DNA of 64,000 bases from Sphingobacteriales bacterium UTBCD1 (GTDB lineage: Bacteria > Bacteroidota > Bacteroidia > Chitinophagales > Chitinophagaceae): positions 1-64,000 of the forward strand of contig MWTC01000043.1 of the NCBI GenBank assembly GCA_002066995.1, given 5' to 3'. The notes beneath the pieces are model-generated. The model saw nothing but the letters and a program-made list of their open reading frames with translations. It did no database searches and was not told the origin of the DNA. Both the position numbers and the translations under genes were made by a program. Below, piece by piece: positions 26,404 through 35,274 of the stretch (position 1 is its first letter; each line of letters starts with the position of its first letter).

Positions 26404-26994
26404 TTATTGTTTTCTTAAGCCATCAATCATGATCATGACCATGTTATCTTCCAGTTCCTGTGCGCTGATCCTTGCGGTAGAGCGATGCCACGATTCAATA
26501 CCGCTAATGGCGTGTAAAATTATTAATACCGCAGTGGGGGAGTCGATTTTCCGGATCTCGTTCCTGCGAATACCTTCATCAATTACAGAGGCAAAACGTT
26601 TACGGTACGTACGGCGCTGATTGTGGAAGTTGGACAGGTAAGGTTCATCAAGATGTTTCCATTCCCGGTCACTCACATATACTTCTTCATAATTATTGGT
26701 CATTTGCTGAATATGAAACCGGAGCAGTGTTTCCAGTTTTATTATAGGCTTCTGATTACCTGCTTCTATTTCGTCCATATTACTGTTATACCGGTTAGCT
26801 ACGGCAAAGCAGATCGATTCGAGGATCTCATTTTTTGATTTGATATGATTGTAGAGGCTGGCAGCTTCAATTCCAACTGCATCAGCAAGGTCTCGCATGG
26901 AAGTGGCATTGAAACCTTTCTCCCGGAACATGGAAGCTGCTTTTTGCAGGATGAATATTTTCCGGGACGATCTCTGTCCTGTTGCTTTAGCCAT
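26404..26994 (-). CDS. TetR/AcrR-family regulator, probable phenylacetate repressor
   Basis: I chose ATG 26994 (MAKATGQRSSRKIFILQKAA), 196 residues, because a TATCTTTG box lies three bases upstream of it; a longer frame starts at 27024. The N-terminal helix-turn-helix is GFNATSMRDLADAVGIEAASLYNHIKSKNEIL. The C-terminal ligand domain resembles KstR2/PaaR-type TetR proteins, whose ligands are acyl-CoA compounds. Co-transcription with paaE and the PaaR-like repeat before paaA suggest that it represses the paa genes until phenylacetyl-CoA appears. The ligand is inferred, not shown. Confidence 0.85.
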   Translation of the reverse strand: MAKATGQRSSRKIFILQKAASMFREKGFNATSMRDLADAVGIEAASLYNHIKSKNEILESICFAVANRYNSNMDEIEAGNQKPIIKLETLLRFHIQQMTNNYEEVYVSDREWKHLDEPYLSNFHNQRRTYRKRFASVIDEGIRRNEIRKIDSPTAVLIILHAISGIESWHRSTARISAQELEDNMVMIMIDGLRKQ

Positions 26995-26997
26995 ACC

Positions 26998-27005
26998 CAA
27001 AGATA
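26998..27005 (-). promoter_or_regulatory. -7 box directly before the tetR start codon
   Basis: TATCTTTG on the minus strand is followed by GGT and the ATG at 26994. A TTG lies 16 bases upstream of the box. With the box centred at -7, transcription would begin at or next to the ATG, implying a leaderless mRNA. Confidence 0.45.
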
Positions 27006-27088
27006 ATGAGTAATACTGCCTCAAAGATCATAGCAGCCAGTTACATCATCCCGGTTTGACCCGGCTGGAGATATTCATCTATTTCATG

Positions 27089-27096
27089 TAGGTTTG
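27089..27096 (+). promoter_or_regulatory. -7 box for the PfkB-family kinase gene
   Basis: TAGGTTTG matches TAnnTTTG about 40 bases upstream of the ATG at 27138. No TTG is at the expected -33 distance. Confidence 0.35.
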
Positions 27097-27137
27097 CAGC
27101 GAAATTTTTGATCTTTAAAATTTAATCTTTTTAATAA

Positions 27138-28061
27138 ATGTCCCTGATCGTAATCGGTACTATGGCTTTTGATGCCATTGAAACTCCTTTTGGAAAAAGT
27201 AACAGGATCGTTGGAGGAGCTGCTACCTATATTGCCTGGAGCGCCTCAAATTTTACAAGGCCCATAAAACAGATCTCAGTGGTAGGAGGTGATTTTCCCA
27301 TGCAGGAAATGAAAATGCTGGAGGCACGAGGGGTGATCATGGAAGGTGTGCAGGTGAAACCAAATGAAAGATCCTTTTTCTGGAGTGGCAGATACCACCT
27401 GGATATGAATGCCCGTGATACACTGGAAACTCAATTGAATGTCCTGTCTGATTTTGAACCGATAGTACCTGCCAGTTACCAGGATTGTGAATTTTTGATG
27501 CTCGGCAACCTGAGTCCTCATATTCAGCTCAGTGTGATCAAACAGATAGAAAAGCGTCCGAAACTGGTGGCTATGGATACCATGAACTTCTGGATGGATA
27601 CGGCAATGAGTGATTTGGAAAAGGTATTGGCTAAAATAGATGTATTGATTATAAATGACAGCGAAGCACGGCAACTGAGCGGACAGTATTCATTGGTAAA
27701 AGCAGCTAAAGTGATCCTGAAGATGGGGCCTGAATATCTTATTATTAAAAAAGGCGAGCATGGTGCATTATTGTTTGACGAGAAGCAGGTATTCTTTGCT
27801 CCTGCATTACCGCTCGAAGATGTCTTCGATCCTACCGGCGCCGGTGATACGTTTGCAGGGGGATTCATGGGCCATATTGCAAAAACAAAAGATCTTTCAT
27901 TTGAAAACATGAAACGGGGAATCATTGTGGGTTCGGCCATGGCCAGTTTCTGTGTTGAAAAATTCGGAACGACCAGGCTGAAAGAGATCACCGCTTCCGA
28001 TATTGAAGAAAGAATGCAGCGTTTTAAAGACCTGGTGAGTTTTGATGTGGGGCTGGTGTAG
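27138..28061 (+). CDS. PfkB-family sugar or nucleoside kinase
   Basis: The 307-residue protein has both PfkB signatures: an N-terminal glycine-rich GGAATYIAWSASNFT and, near residue 235, DPTGAGDTFAGGFMGHI with the catalytic Asp and anion hole. IINDSEARQLSG and IIKKGEHGALLF are also family features. The substrate cannot be read from sequence; ribokinase- and adenosine-kinase-like proteins share this outline. It is cytoplasmic and stands alone, divergent from tetR-paaE. Confidence 0.85.
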   Translation: MSLIVIGTMAFDAIETPFGKSNRIVGGAATYIAWSASNFTRPIKQISVVGGDFPMQEMKMLEARGVIMEGVQVKPNERSFFWSGRYHLDMNARDTLETQLNVLSDFEPIVPASYQDCEFLMLGNLSPHIQLSVIKQIEKRPKLVAMDTMNFWMDTAMSDLEKVLAKIDVLIINDSEARQLSGQYSLVKAAKVILKMGPEYLIIKKGEHGALLFDEKQVFFAPALPLEDVFDPTGAGDTFAGGFMGHIAKTKDLSFENMKRGIIVGSAMASFCVEKFGTTRLKEITASDIEERMQRFKDLVSFDVGLV

Positions 28062-28084
28062 CCAAAACGGACTTTAAAATTTTG

Positions 28085-28092
28085 TATATTTG
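28085..28092 (+). promoter_or_regulatory. -7 box directly before hicB
   Basis: TATATTTG is followed by ATT and the hicB ATG at 28096, so the transcript would be nearly leaderless. No TTG was found at -33. Confidence 0.35.
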
Positions 28093-28095
28093 ATT

Positions 28096-28311
28096 ATGGA
28101 AGTTGCATTGAAAAATATCGTTTGGAAGGAGGGAAAATATTTTGTTGCTCAATGCCTGAATGTTGAGGTATCCAGTTTTGGAGAAACAAAGGAATCAGCC
28201 CTTTCAAATCTAACCGAAGCTCTTGAATTATATTTTGAAGACACTCCTATAGATCAGGTTCAGCCGGTTGAAAACCCTGAAATAGTTACCACGTCTATAA
28301 GTAATGCCTAA
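28096..28311 (+). CDS. hicB: HicB-family antitoxin
   Basis: From ATG 28096 (MEVALKNIVWKEGKYFVAQC) the product has 71 residues. It shows the HicB partial RNase H-like fold: IVWKEGKYFVAQCLNVEVSSFGETKESALSNLTEALELYFED. There is no helix-turn-helix or ribbon-helix-helix tail, so DNA binding may be weak or come through the complex. Antitoxin HicB neutralises HicA. The stop overlaps the start of hicA by eight bases, as in a coupled operon, with the antitoxin first. Confidence 0.88.
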   Translation: MEVALKNIVWKEGKYFVAQCLNVEVSSFGETKESALSNLTEALELYFEDTPIDQVQPVENPEIVTTSISNA

Positions 28312-28522
28312 ACTATATTCCTCTGATTATATAATAAAAATTCTCATTGCCAACGGCTTTGTATTTGTTTCGCAGAAAGGAAGTCATATAAAATACCGGA
28401 AAGAGGGAAATCCCACACTGACAGTCATTGTACCGGCAAACAGAAAAGAAATCCCTGCCGGAACGTACAATTCAATATTAAGACAAAGTGGATTGAAAAG
28501 AACGGATTTTGAGAATCAATAA
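28304..28522 (+). CDS. hicA: HicA-family mRNA interferase toxin
   Basis: The 72-residue protein has the double-stranded-RNA-binding-like HicA fold: IIKILIANGFVFVSQKGSHIKYRKEG with the catalytic His of GSHIKY, then TVIVPANRKEIPAGTYNSILRQSGL. HicA cleaves mRNA and arrests growth when HicB is lost. It is intact in length and key residue, so the module is probably active. Confidence 0.9.
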   Translation: MPKLYSSDYIIKILIANGFVFVSQKGSHIKYRKEGNPTLTVIVPANRKEIPAGTYNSILRQSGLKRTDFENQ

Positions 28523-28599
28523 AAAATAAACATAGTTTAGAGCCGGCTGAAGCAATGTATCTGAGATTATCTTTTACTATTAATTCCTTAGACTCTGTC

Positions 28600-30309
28600 T
28601 CACTTCAACATTCTCGCCAACACCACCGTATTTTTAAACTTTTGTTTCTTCCCCTGCAGGTTGAAGATCTCTGTATAGACGATGTAAGTGCCTACGGAAA
28701 GTTTTCTTCCTTTATCATCCAGGCCATCCCAGTTCCAATAACCGCTTGATCCGAGAATTGCATTCTGAACTAAGTTTTTCACCGGCCTTCCTGCTGCATC
28801 AAAGATGATAATGTTGGCAGCATAACCGGGATCAGAAATTTTATATTGAACGGTTGCAATATCATCCCGCCCGTCATTGTCGGGAGAAAAAACTTTTGGA
28901 GTGATTTCAATAGTTGCATTGATGCCCGCCGGTTGTTTGAATTGAGAATTGACATAGGTTGGCGTACCATACCCCGCCGTGGATGCTGCCGAATGCCAGT
29001 TGTTCGGGTCTTGTGACACTGCATCGGGATCTATCCGTTCCAGCGCTACTCCATCTTCATTATCTATTAATTTGAAATGCCAGCTATGCTCATAGTCCAC
29101 TTCATCCGCTATAACACCCTGGGCATTTAAAAGCAGGACAAAACCTTTGTCATCAGGGAATGAAGGCAGGGAAGAGACTTCTAAAACATTTTCCGGAAAT
29201 CTTACAAGATAATTACCCTGAAGATTTTGCAGGCTGACTGTGCTTACGATGTAGTCGCCTGGAAATACCAGCCTGGGCATTGAAGTCAAAGCAGTTACGG
29301 AACTGATAGCATTACTGCTGTTCCGGTTTGCGATATACGTTTTTGAAGCATCAAAAATTTTATTACTCCGGTTATAGAATTCCACATAATCATATCCATT
29401 GCTGCGGGGATTGAAAAGTATTTCATTGATCACCATATCCAGCGGGACAATATCTTCCGGCAAACCGGCTTTTGCATGATCATTTGAGCCGATACGGTTT
29501 CCGTTACAGTCTGTAATGTTGCTTACTTTAATATTATATACTGATCTTAATGACATTTTATTGTTTAGCTTCAGTTGCACCCTGTCAAATATAGGAGCTA
29601 AGGTCATTGCAGAAGAAATTGAAAGCCCCCCGTCAATCGAATAATTTGGAACGGCTGCTCCGAGAGAACTGTCAATGGGTTTATTAAAAATTGCAATGAT
29701 TGTCACGCTGTCAACGGTGTACGTCCTTAAGAGTGAAGGAGGAGTCTGGTCATTATTTACTGCATCAACAGAGTTCTTTCTTCCGGGTGTGCCGCCATTT
29801 GGATCGGTGCTTGCTTTCCAGTTTTCACTTCCTGCACAAGGGCTTTTGGTATCTATCATTTCAAGCGTCCACCCGCCATTTGCTTTGACGGCATTCTGAT
29901 ACCATTTGTCTGAATAACTGACTGCATGAATAACAGCTCCGTTTGCGTCTTTTAAAAAGATCTGATCACCTGCGTTGTCCAATGACGGGAAACTTGTTAC
30001 CGGAATAACAGCTCCATAAGAAGACATTGCCGCCACTGCCGATCCGGTGCATACAATAACAAAGCTATCGGGTTGTAAAATGAAGTTAGGCATCGGCCCG
30101 CTTTGTCCGGTTGCATCTCCGATACGCCAGTTTTGCAAGTTGACCGGAACCGGTGAAGTATTTTTTAATTCTATCCATTCATTGTTGGGTAACCCGACCT
30201 GGGGCGTCGGATCTGCCATGATCTCATCAATGACTATATCATACCTGTTTTGTGAATTGGCAATTACAGTGAGGAATACAGGAATCAAAAACAGCAGAAA
30301 GATTCTCAT
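28600..30309 (-). CDS. Secreted lamin-tail-domain protein with FlgD-like C-terminus
   Basis: The 569-residue protein starts with a signal peptide (MRIFLLFLIPVFLTVIANSQ). Residues about 25-180 form a lamin-tail domain (IVIDEIMADPTPQVGLPNNEWIEL, NWRIGDATGQSG). An Ig-like region and a second lamin-tail-like unit follow (VINEILFNPRSNGYDYVEFYN). The last 90 residues, FSPDNDGRDDIATVQYKI to GKKQKFKNTVVLARML, resemble the FlgD-like/type B sorting module of gliding bacteria. It is probably exported by type IX secretion. Its role is unknown; such proteins are structural or carry nucleases elsewhere, and no nuclease motif is seen here. Confidence 0.75.
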   Translation of the reverse strand: MRIFLLFLIPVFLTVIANSQNRYDIVIDEIMADPTPQVGLPNNEWIELKNTSPVPVNLQNWRIGDATGQSGPMPNFILQPDSFVIVCTGSAVAAMSSYGAVIPVTSFPSLDNAGDQIFLKDANGAVIHAVSYSDKWYQNAVKANGGWTLEMIDTKSPCAGSENWKASTDPNGGTPGRKNSVDAVNNDQTPPSLLRTYTVDSVTIIAIFNKPIDSSLGAAVPNYSIDGGLSISSAMTLAPIFDRVQLKLNNKMSLRSVYNIKVSNITDCNGNRIGSNDHAKAGLPEDIVPLDMVINEILFNPRSNGYDYVEFYNRSNKIFDASKTYIANRNSSNAISSVTALTSMPRLVFPGDYIVSTVSLQNLQGNYLVRFPENVLEVSSLPSFPDDKGFVLLLNAQGVIADEVDYEHSWHFKLIDNEDGVALERIDPDAVSQDPNNWHSAASTAGYGTPTYVNSQFKQPAGINATIEITPKVFSPDNDGRDDIATVQYKISDPGYAANIIIFDAAGRPVKNLVQNAILGSSGYWNWDGLDDKGRKLSVGTYIVYTEIFNLQGKKQKFKNTVVLARMLK

Positions 30310-30362
30310 AAAACCAAATTAAACAATGCGGATGAAAAACAAAGAACTTTTATGGCAATTTT

Positions 30363-30393
30363 TTGGATAGGAGACAGGGTGTAATTACTTTTG
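30363..30393 (+). promoter_or_regulatory. Promoter of the asd leader
   Basis: TTG (30363-30365), 20 bases, then TACTTTTG (30386-30393) is a full match to the Bacteroidota TTG-N20-TAnnTTTG promoter. Transcription would start near 30398, about 150 bases before asd. Confidence 0.7.
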
Positions 30394-30406
30394 CACCTTC
30401 ATTGTA

Positions 30407-30451
30407 ATGATTATTGTGAAACATACAAAACGCAATAAGAAACATTCCTGA
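30407..30451 (+). CDS. Candidate lysine-rich leader peptide before asd
   Basis: A 14-codon frame reads MIIVKHTKRNKKHS and stops at 30451. Four of 14 residues are lysine, with two adjacent Lys codons at 30437-30442. It begins about ten bases after the predicted transcription start and ends four bases before an antiterminator arm. Because asd feeds lysine, threonine and methionine synthesis, a lysine-sensing leader is sensible. Expression is inferred from layout alone. Confidence 0.5.
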   Translation: MIIVKHTKRNKKHS

Positions 30452-30454
30452 CCG

Positions 30455-30524
30455 GGAGGCTTGTTGTACTTTGTATGAAATAATATAAACAGACCACAGG
30501 CCTTCAGAGATGAAGGCTTTTTTT
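30455..30524 (+). promoter_or_regulatory. Terminator/antiterminator attenuator of asd
   Basis: The terminator is GCCTTCA (30500-30506), loop GAGA, TGAAGGC (30511-30517) and seven T. The alternative pairing is GGAGGCTTGT (30455-30464) with ACAGGCCTTC (30496-30505), ten pairs including two G-U, which would use up the first terminator arm. The two structures exclude each other. A ribosome at the leader stop codon would cover the 30455 arm and favour termination; one stalled at the Lys codons would leave it free. Confidence 0.6.
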
Positions 30525-30547
30525 ATAAACATCAAATAATAACTTAA

Positions 30548-31540
30548 ATGAAAGTTGCAGTAGTAGGTGCCACAGGATTGGTAGGCTCCAAAATGTTACA
30601 GGTATTGGCAGAGAGAAATTTTCCGGTCTCTGAATTGATCCCCGTTGCTTCAGAAAGATCTGTAGGCAAAGAAGTGGAATTCAAAGGCAGGAACTATAAG
30701 GTCGTCAGCATGACGGATGCTATTGCTGCAAAGCCTGATGTAGCCATTTTTTCTGCCGGCGGCGGCACCTCGCTGGAATGGGCGCCTAAGTTTGCAGCAG
30801 CGGGAATTACCGTGATTGATAATTCTTCCGCCTGGAGAATGGACCCTGCAAAAAAACTCGTGGTGCCTGAATTGAATGCTGATGTATTGACCAAAGAAGA
30901 TAAGGTCATTGCCAACCCGAACTGCTCGACTATTCAAATGGTGGTGGCTTTGTATCCTTTGCATAAGAGATACAAAATAAAAAGGATCATTGTCAGCACC
31001 TATCAAAGTGTGACGGGTACGGGAGTAAAAGCAGTGAACCAATTGTTCAATGAAAGAAATGGTGTGGCAGCTGAAAGAGCGTACAAGTACCCGATAGACC
31101 TGAATGTGATCCCGCAGATAGATGTTTTCCTGGATAATGGATATACCAAAGAAGAAATGAAGATGGTGAATGAAACAAGAAAGATCATGAGGGATGATTC
31201 CATCCGGGTGACAGCTACAACAGTGCGCATTCCTGTGGTGGGCGGGCACAGTGAATCGGTGAATGTGGAATTTGAAAATGATTTTGACATTGAAGAAGTA
31301 AAAGATCTTTTATCTAAAGCACCGGGGGTGGTTGTGGTGGATGATCCTTCCAACCAGTTATATCCCATGCCTATGGATGCTCATGAAAAAGATGAGGTAT
31401 TTGTTGGAAGAATAAGAAGGGATGAATCGCAGCCCAATACGCTGAATATGTGGATCGTTTCGGATAACCTGAGAAAGGGAGCTGCCACCAATGCCATACA
31501 GATCGCAGAATATCTGAATTCGAAGAACCTGCTTTCCTAA
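30548..31540 (+). CDS. asd: Aspartate-semialdehyde dehydrogenase
   Basis: The 330-residue enzyme reduces aspartyl phosphate to aspartate semialdehyde with NADPH, the branch point to lysine/DAP, threonine and methionine. Visible features: the NADP fold MKVAVVGATGLVGSKMLQVL, the catalytic Cys126 in ANPNCSTIQM, the substrate-binding Arg in TATTVRIPVVGG and the catalytic His in GGHSESVNVEF. Length is normal. It is monocistronic, with its own promoter and a leader that appears to hold an attenuator. The next gene is convergent. Confidence 0.95.
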   Translation: MKVAVVGATGLVGSKMLQVLAERNFPVSELIPVASERSVGKEVEFKGRNYKVVSMTDAIAAKPDVAIFSAGGGTSLEWAPKFAAAGITVIDNSSAWRMDPAKKLVVPELNADVLTKEDKVIANPNCSTIQMVVALYPLHKRYKIKRIIVSTYQSVTGTGVKAVNQLFNERNGVAAERAYKYPIDLNVIPQIDVFLDNGYTKEEMKMVNETRKIMRDDSIRVTATTVRIPVVGGHSESVNVEFENDFDIEEVKDLLSKAPGVVVVDDPSNQLYPMPMDAHEKDEVFVGRIRRDESQPNTLNMWIVSDNLRKGAATNAIQIAEYLNSKNLLS

Positions 31541-31595
31541 AACAGAAAAGAATACACTACAATAAAACTTTTTTAATGAAGAGAAGATATTGTCA

Positions 31596-32273
31596 TTAGT
31601 CTTCCGGTTCCCGCAGGCTTTCATTTATGAATTCATTCATCGGCTGAAGAACTTCAAATGCATGCAGTATTTTATTTAAAAGCCCTTTGGAAGTGAGTTC
31701 AGCATCTTTAAGTTCTTTTTCTGCAATGATACTTTTCATCTTCAGGTATTCTGCAGCAGGATTGCCGGCATCATAACCTTTGGGGATACGGCTCAGCATG
31801 TATTCATCATCATGAGACAACTCTCCGTAAACCGATCTGAATTTTTTTGAAAGAATGATCTTTTTGAATTTATCCAGGTTGTAATCTATTTCCTGCCTAA
31901 CCTTATTCAACTCAGGTGGCATCGGCATCCATAAACCTCCGCCGGCAAAATTCTGCCCCGGCTCACAATGAAAATAATAACCGCTGAATATGGATTTCTT
32001 TCCGCCAAAACAGATGAAAGCCCCGAAGTTTGTTTTATAAGGCGTTTTGTTTTTTGAGAACCTGAGATCCCTGTTGATTCGGAACATGCAGTCTTTGGGT
32101 TTCAGCCCGGTTATGGATATGTCCTTTTTGCTGTGCTTTTCAATGACCGATCCAATGAAAGATGCAAAATTCTCCCGGGCTGCTTCATAATCTTTCCGGT
32201 GTGCATCGAACCAGGGTTTATTATTATTCCTCTTCAGCGCTTTTAAAAAATTCAAAGTGGATGGATAGATCAT
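31596..32273 (-). CDS. DUF2461 family protein
   Basis: The 225-residue protein fits the DUF2461/TIGR02453 family: LNFLKALKRNNNKPWFDAHRKDYE at the start, MFRINRDLRFSKNKTPYKTNFGA in the middle, then GYYFHCEPGQNFAGGGLW. The function of the family is not established. It is cytoplasmic, of usual length, and convergent with asd. Confidence 0.85.
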   Translation of the reverse strand: MIYPSTLNFLKALKRNNNKPWFDAHRKDYEAARENFASFIGSVIEKHSKKDISITGLKPKDCMFRINRDLRFSKNKTPYKTNFGAFICFGGKKSIFSGYYFHCEPGQNFAGGGLWMPMPPELNKVRQEIDYNLDKFKKIILSKKFRSVYGELSHDDEYMLSRIPKGYDAGNPAAEYLKMKSIIAEKELKDAELTSKGLLNKILHAFEVLQPMNEFINESLREPED

Positions 32274-32369
32274 GATTGTTTAATAAAAGTATAAGTGGTC
32301 TTAATTTTTCTTTGAGAACACGGGCTTCACCGGCAGGATGTCATATTATCGGCAATTGACTGAGCGTGT

Positions 32370-34466
32370 TTATTTCTCTTTCAGCATTTTCAAAAACTCT
32401 TCTTCTGAAATGATCTTTACGGTGTTGATCTTTTTTGCTTTTTCCAGTTTGCTCCCTGCATCTTCACCCACGACAAGGTAATTCAGTTTGGCGCTGACTC
32501 CGTTCAACACATGCCCACCGTGTTCTTCTACCATTGATTCCGCGTCACTGCGTTTCAACGTGGGCAATGTTCCTGTAAACAGGAAAGTGAGATCATTGAG
32601 ATTGCCGTTTTTGGCAAAATTCTTTTTTTCATTTTTGAAATGCACTCCTGCTCTCTCCAGTTCTTCCAGCAGCTCAATATTTTCTTTGTTATGAAAGAAC
32701 TGGTGGATGGCTGCTGCCACTTTGGGGCCTATGTCTTCCAGCTTTTGAAGATCTTCTTCAGAAAAATTTTTCAGCCCCATCAGGTGCGATACGGCCTGTG
32801 CCAGTGTCTTGGCGGTGGCTTCCCCGACAAACCGTATTCCCAATCCATAAATGATCCTGTACAGGGGTTGAGTTTTTGATTTTTCAATGGCGTTCTTCAG
32901 ATTTTGCACACTCTTTTTTCCAAACCCTTCCAACTTTTCTATTTCATCAAAAGGCAGCCGGTAAATATCGGCAATGGTCTTCAGCCACCCCGATTCATGA
33001 AATTTACTGACGATCGCTTCACCAAGCCCCGTTATATCCAGAGCATCTTTGCTGGCATAGTGAATGATCCGCTGCACCACCTGTGCTTCACAATTATAAT
33101 TGATGCACCGCCACGCAGCTTCTCCTTCTGGTTTATAAATAGGTTTTCCGCAAACCGGACATTTTTCAGGAAAATGAATTTTCTTTTCATGCCCTTTTCT
33201 TAATTCCGGAAATGATTTTACAATATAGGGTATCACATCGCCGGCTCTTTCCACCAATACGGAGTCGCCGATCCTGATATCTTTTTCATTGATGAAATCT
33301 TCATTATGCAGGGAAACAGAACTTACTGTAACACCGCCGATAGGCACCGGGTCTATTTTGGCAACCGGAGTGATGTTTCCCATCCTCCCCACCTGGAACT
33401 CCACAGTTTTTAAATGCGATGTTGCCTGCCGTGCTTTGAACTTGAAGGCGATGGCCCAGCGTGGATGATGGGAAGTCATTCCCATTTTATCCTGCAGGTC
33501 AAGGTCATTCACTTTGATCACCAGCCCGTCCACTTCGTAAGGCAGATCGTCACGGCCCTCTTCAAATTTTTTGCAATGGGCGATCACTTTTTCGATTCCT
33601 GTTACTACTTTTTTTTCTTTTTCAGGACTTCTGAAACCAAGATTCCAGAGAAGGGAGAGTATTTCCGAATGATAGCGGAAAACCTTATAATCCTTATGAG
33701 TGGTCGTGTAATAACTGACCTGGTATAAAAATCCTTCAAGGTTTCTTTCGGCAACGATCTTCGGGTCCTTGATACGCAACGTTCCCGCTGCTGCATTCCT
33801 GGGATTGGCCAGTGGCGGCAGGTTCTGTTCTGCCATCAACTCATTGTATTTTTTAAAATTGTTTTTATTGATGAGGATCTCACCGCGGATCTCAATCTGT
33901 TTAATGCCGTAGTCCGAGAATTTTGCAGAAAGCGGAATTGATTTTACCTGTTTGATATTGGTTGTGATGTCATCCCCTTTCACTCCGTCGCCGCGGGTAG
34001 CGCCACGGACCAGCAGGTCATCTTCATAGATCAGCGAAATGCCGGCCCCGTCAAATTTCGGTTCGATGCAATATTCTATTTCATTCACTCCGGCAAGCTC
34101 TCTTGCCCTCCTGTCGAAATCAACAAGGTCGTCTGGGTTGTAAGAATTTTCCAGGGAAAGCATCGGCACGAGGTGCTGCACCTCGGGAAAATCTTTGGTC
34201 AATCCTTTTGCCACTCTTTGCGTGGGAGAATCGGGAGTGATGAGTCCCGAATCTTCTTCTTCAATTTTTGCAAGGGAGCGGTAAAGCTGGTCGTATTCAA
34301 AATCGGAGATCAGCGGATCGTTGAGGATGTAATACCGGTATTCATGAAAACGCAGGATGTCCCTGAGTTCCCTGACCTCTTTTTTATGGATAGCATGGTC
34401 CTTGTTTTTTTTCAGAAGCTCCGATGTAATCTTTTGCAGTTTCTGTGTTTGTTCTTTGGAGTACAT
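32370..34466 (-). CDS. ligA: NAD-dependent DNA ligase LigA
   Basis: The 698-residue ligase seals nicks in replication and repair. Domains in order: the NAD-binding Ia region (HEYRYYILNDPLISDFEYDQL), the adenylation domain with Lys137 in EPKFDGAGIS, the OB fold, a four-Cys zinc finger (CPVCGKP, CINYNCEAQ) and helix-hairpin-helix repeats. A BRCT domain ends the protein (FLFTGTLPTLKRSDAESMVEEHGG). All key residues are present and the length is slightly above the bacterial norm of about 670. Single gene followed on the same strand by DUF2461. Confidence 0.97.
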   Translation of the reverse strand: MYSKEQTQKLQKITSELLKKNKDHAIHKKEVRELRDILRFHEYRYYILNDPLISDFEYDQLYRSLAKIEEEDSGLITPDSPTQRVAKGLTKDFPEVQHLVPMLSLENSYNPDDLVDFDRRARELAGVNEIEYCIEPKFDGAGISLIYEDDLLVRGATRGDGVKGDDITTNIKQVKSIPLSAKFSDYGIKQIEIRGEILINKNNFKKYNELMAEQNLPPLANPRNAAAGTLRIKDPKIVAERNLEGFLYQVSYYTTTHKDYKVFRYHSEILSLLWNLGFRSPEKEKKVVTGIEKVIAHCKKFEEGRDDLPYEVDGLVIKVNDLDLQDKMGMTSHHPRWAIAFKFKARQATSHLKTVEFQVGRMGNITPVAKIDPVPIGGVTVSSVSLHNEDFINEKDIRIGDSVLVERAGDVIPYIVKSFPELRKGHEKKIHFPEKCPVCGKPIYKPEGEAAWRCINYNCEAQVVQRIIHYASKDALDITGLGEAIVSKFHESGWLKTIADIYRLPFDEIEKLEGFGKKSVQNLKNAIEKSKTQPLYRIIYGLGIRFVGEATAKTLAQAVSHLMGLKNFSEEDLQKLEDIGPKVAAAIHQFFHNKENIELLEELERAGVHFKNEKKNFAKNGNLNDLTFLFTGTLPTLKRSDAESMVEEHGGHVLNGVSAKLNYLVVGEDAGSKLEKAKKINTVKIISEEEFLKMLKEK

Positions 34467-34557
34467 AAAATAATTGAAGTATAAAATTACTTCTTGTTTC
34501 TTTAAGCCGGATCAGGGGTAAATAAACCGGGTATCATCCGAGGGCGGATGAGGGAAC

Positions 34558-35160
34558 TCAGGCTACATTTTTTTGATGCTCAATTATGAAACTGATCAGA
34601 TCATCGAGAGATACATCAATTCGGGAAAGTGCATCGGTGATGTCGTCCCTGCTGACCTGAGCGGCAAATGACGGGGTCTTCAGTTTTTTCTTCACGCTTT
34701 TTGCATCCATTCCTTCATAGCGGGTGGGCCTGATCAATGCGGCAGCATGAATGAACCCGGAAAGCTCATCAATGGCATAGATCATCTTATCCATTTTGCT
34801 GACCGGTTCCACTCCGAAGAAATTGGGCCCGTGGGATGCAATGCAGTGGATGACATCGGGGTCTATGTTTCTGCGCTCCAGTTCTTCGATGATGATGCGG
34901 CAATGATCGTCGGGATATTTTTCCCAGTCAGCATCGTGCAGCAGGCCGGCCAGTTCCCATTTGGAAGCGGTAAGTTCATCCGCATTCTCTTTTTCAATGG
35001 CCCAGGCTTTCATTACCGCCGCCACCTGCTTCATGTGCAAACGAAGCCGTTCATTCGGAACCCATTCATTTAATAATTGATTGGCATCTTCAATGCTCAT
35101 CAGGTTGCCTGCATTTTTCGGATCGCCGAAGGTGGAGCGGTTGAGGCGATGAACTGACAT
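34558..35160 (-). CDS. HD-domain phosphohydrolase-like protein
   Basis: The 200-residue product has an HD domain: LRLHMKQVAAVMKAWA with the first His, GLLHDADWEKYPDDHC with the HD pair, CIASHGPNFFG, and IYAIDELSGFIHAAALIRPTR. These give the metal ligands of the superfamily. Substrate unknown; many relatives hydrolyse nucleotides. The start could also be Met21 at 35100 (MSIEDANQLLNEWVPNERLR), because the first 20 residues look poorly conserved. Confidence 0.75.
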   Translation of the reverse strand: MSVHRLNRSTFGDPKNAGNLMSIEDANQLLNEWVPNERLRLHMKQVAAVMKAWAIEKENADELTASKWELAGLLHDADWEKYPDDHCRIIIEELERRNIDPDVIHCIASHGPNFFGVEPVSKMDKMIYAIDELSGFIHAAALIRPTRYEGMDAKSVKKKLKTPSFAAQVSRDDITDALSRIDVSLDDLISFIIEHQKNVA

Positions 35161-35274
35161 AAATTTTATTTTAGGTTTTAGATAGTATGGAGATGAAAAA
35201 AATACTTAATCCATCTGTACAAGGCACTTATTTAATTATATACAAAAGGAGTGAAGCATAGCATTACATCGCCT

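Noticed and set aside
30650-31249. A 199-codon open frame antisense to asd
   Set aside because: It lies wholly within asd on the opposite strand, has no family features, and asd is certain.
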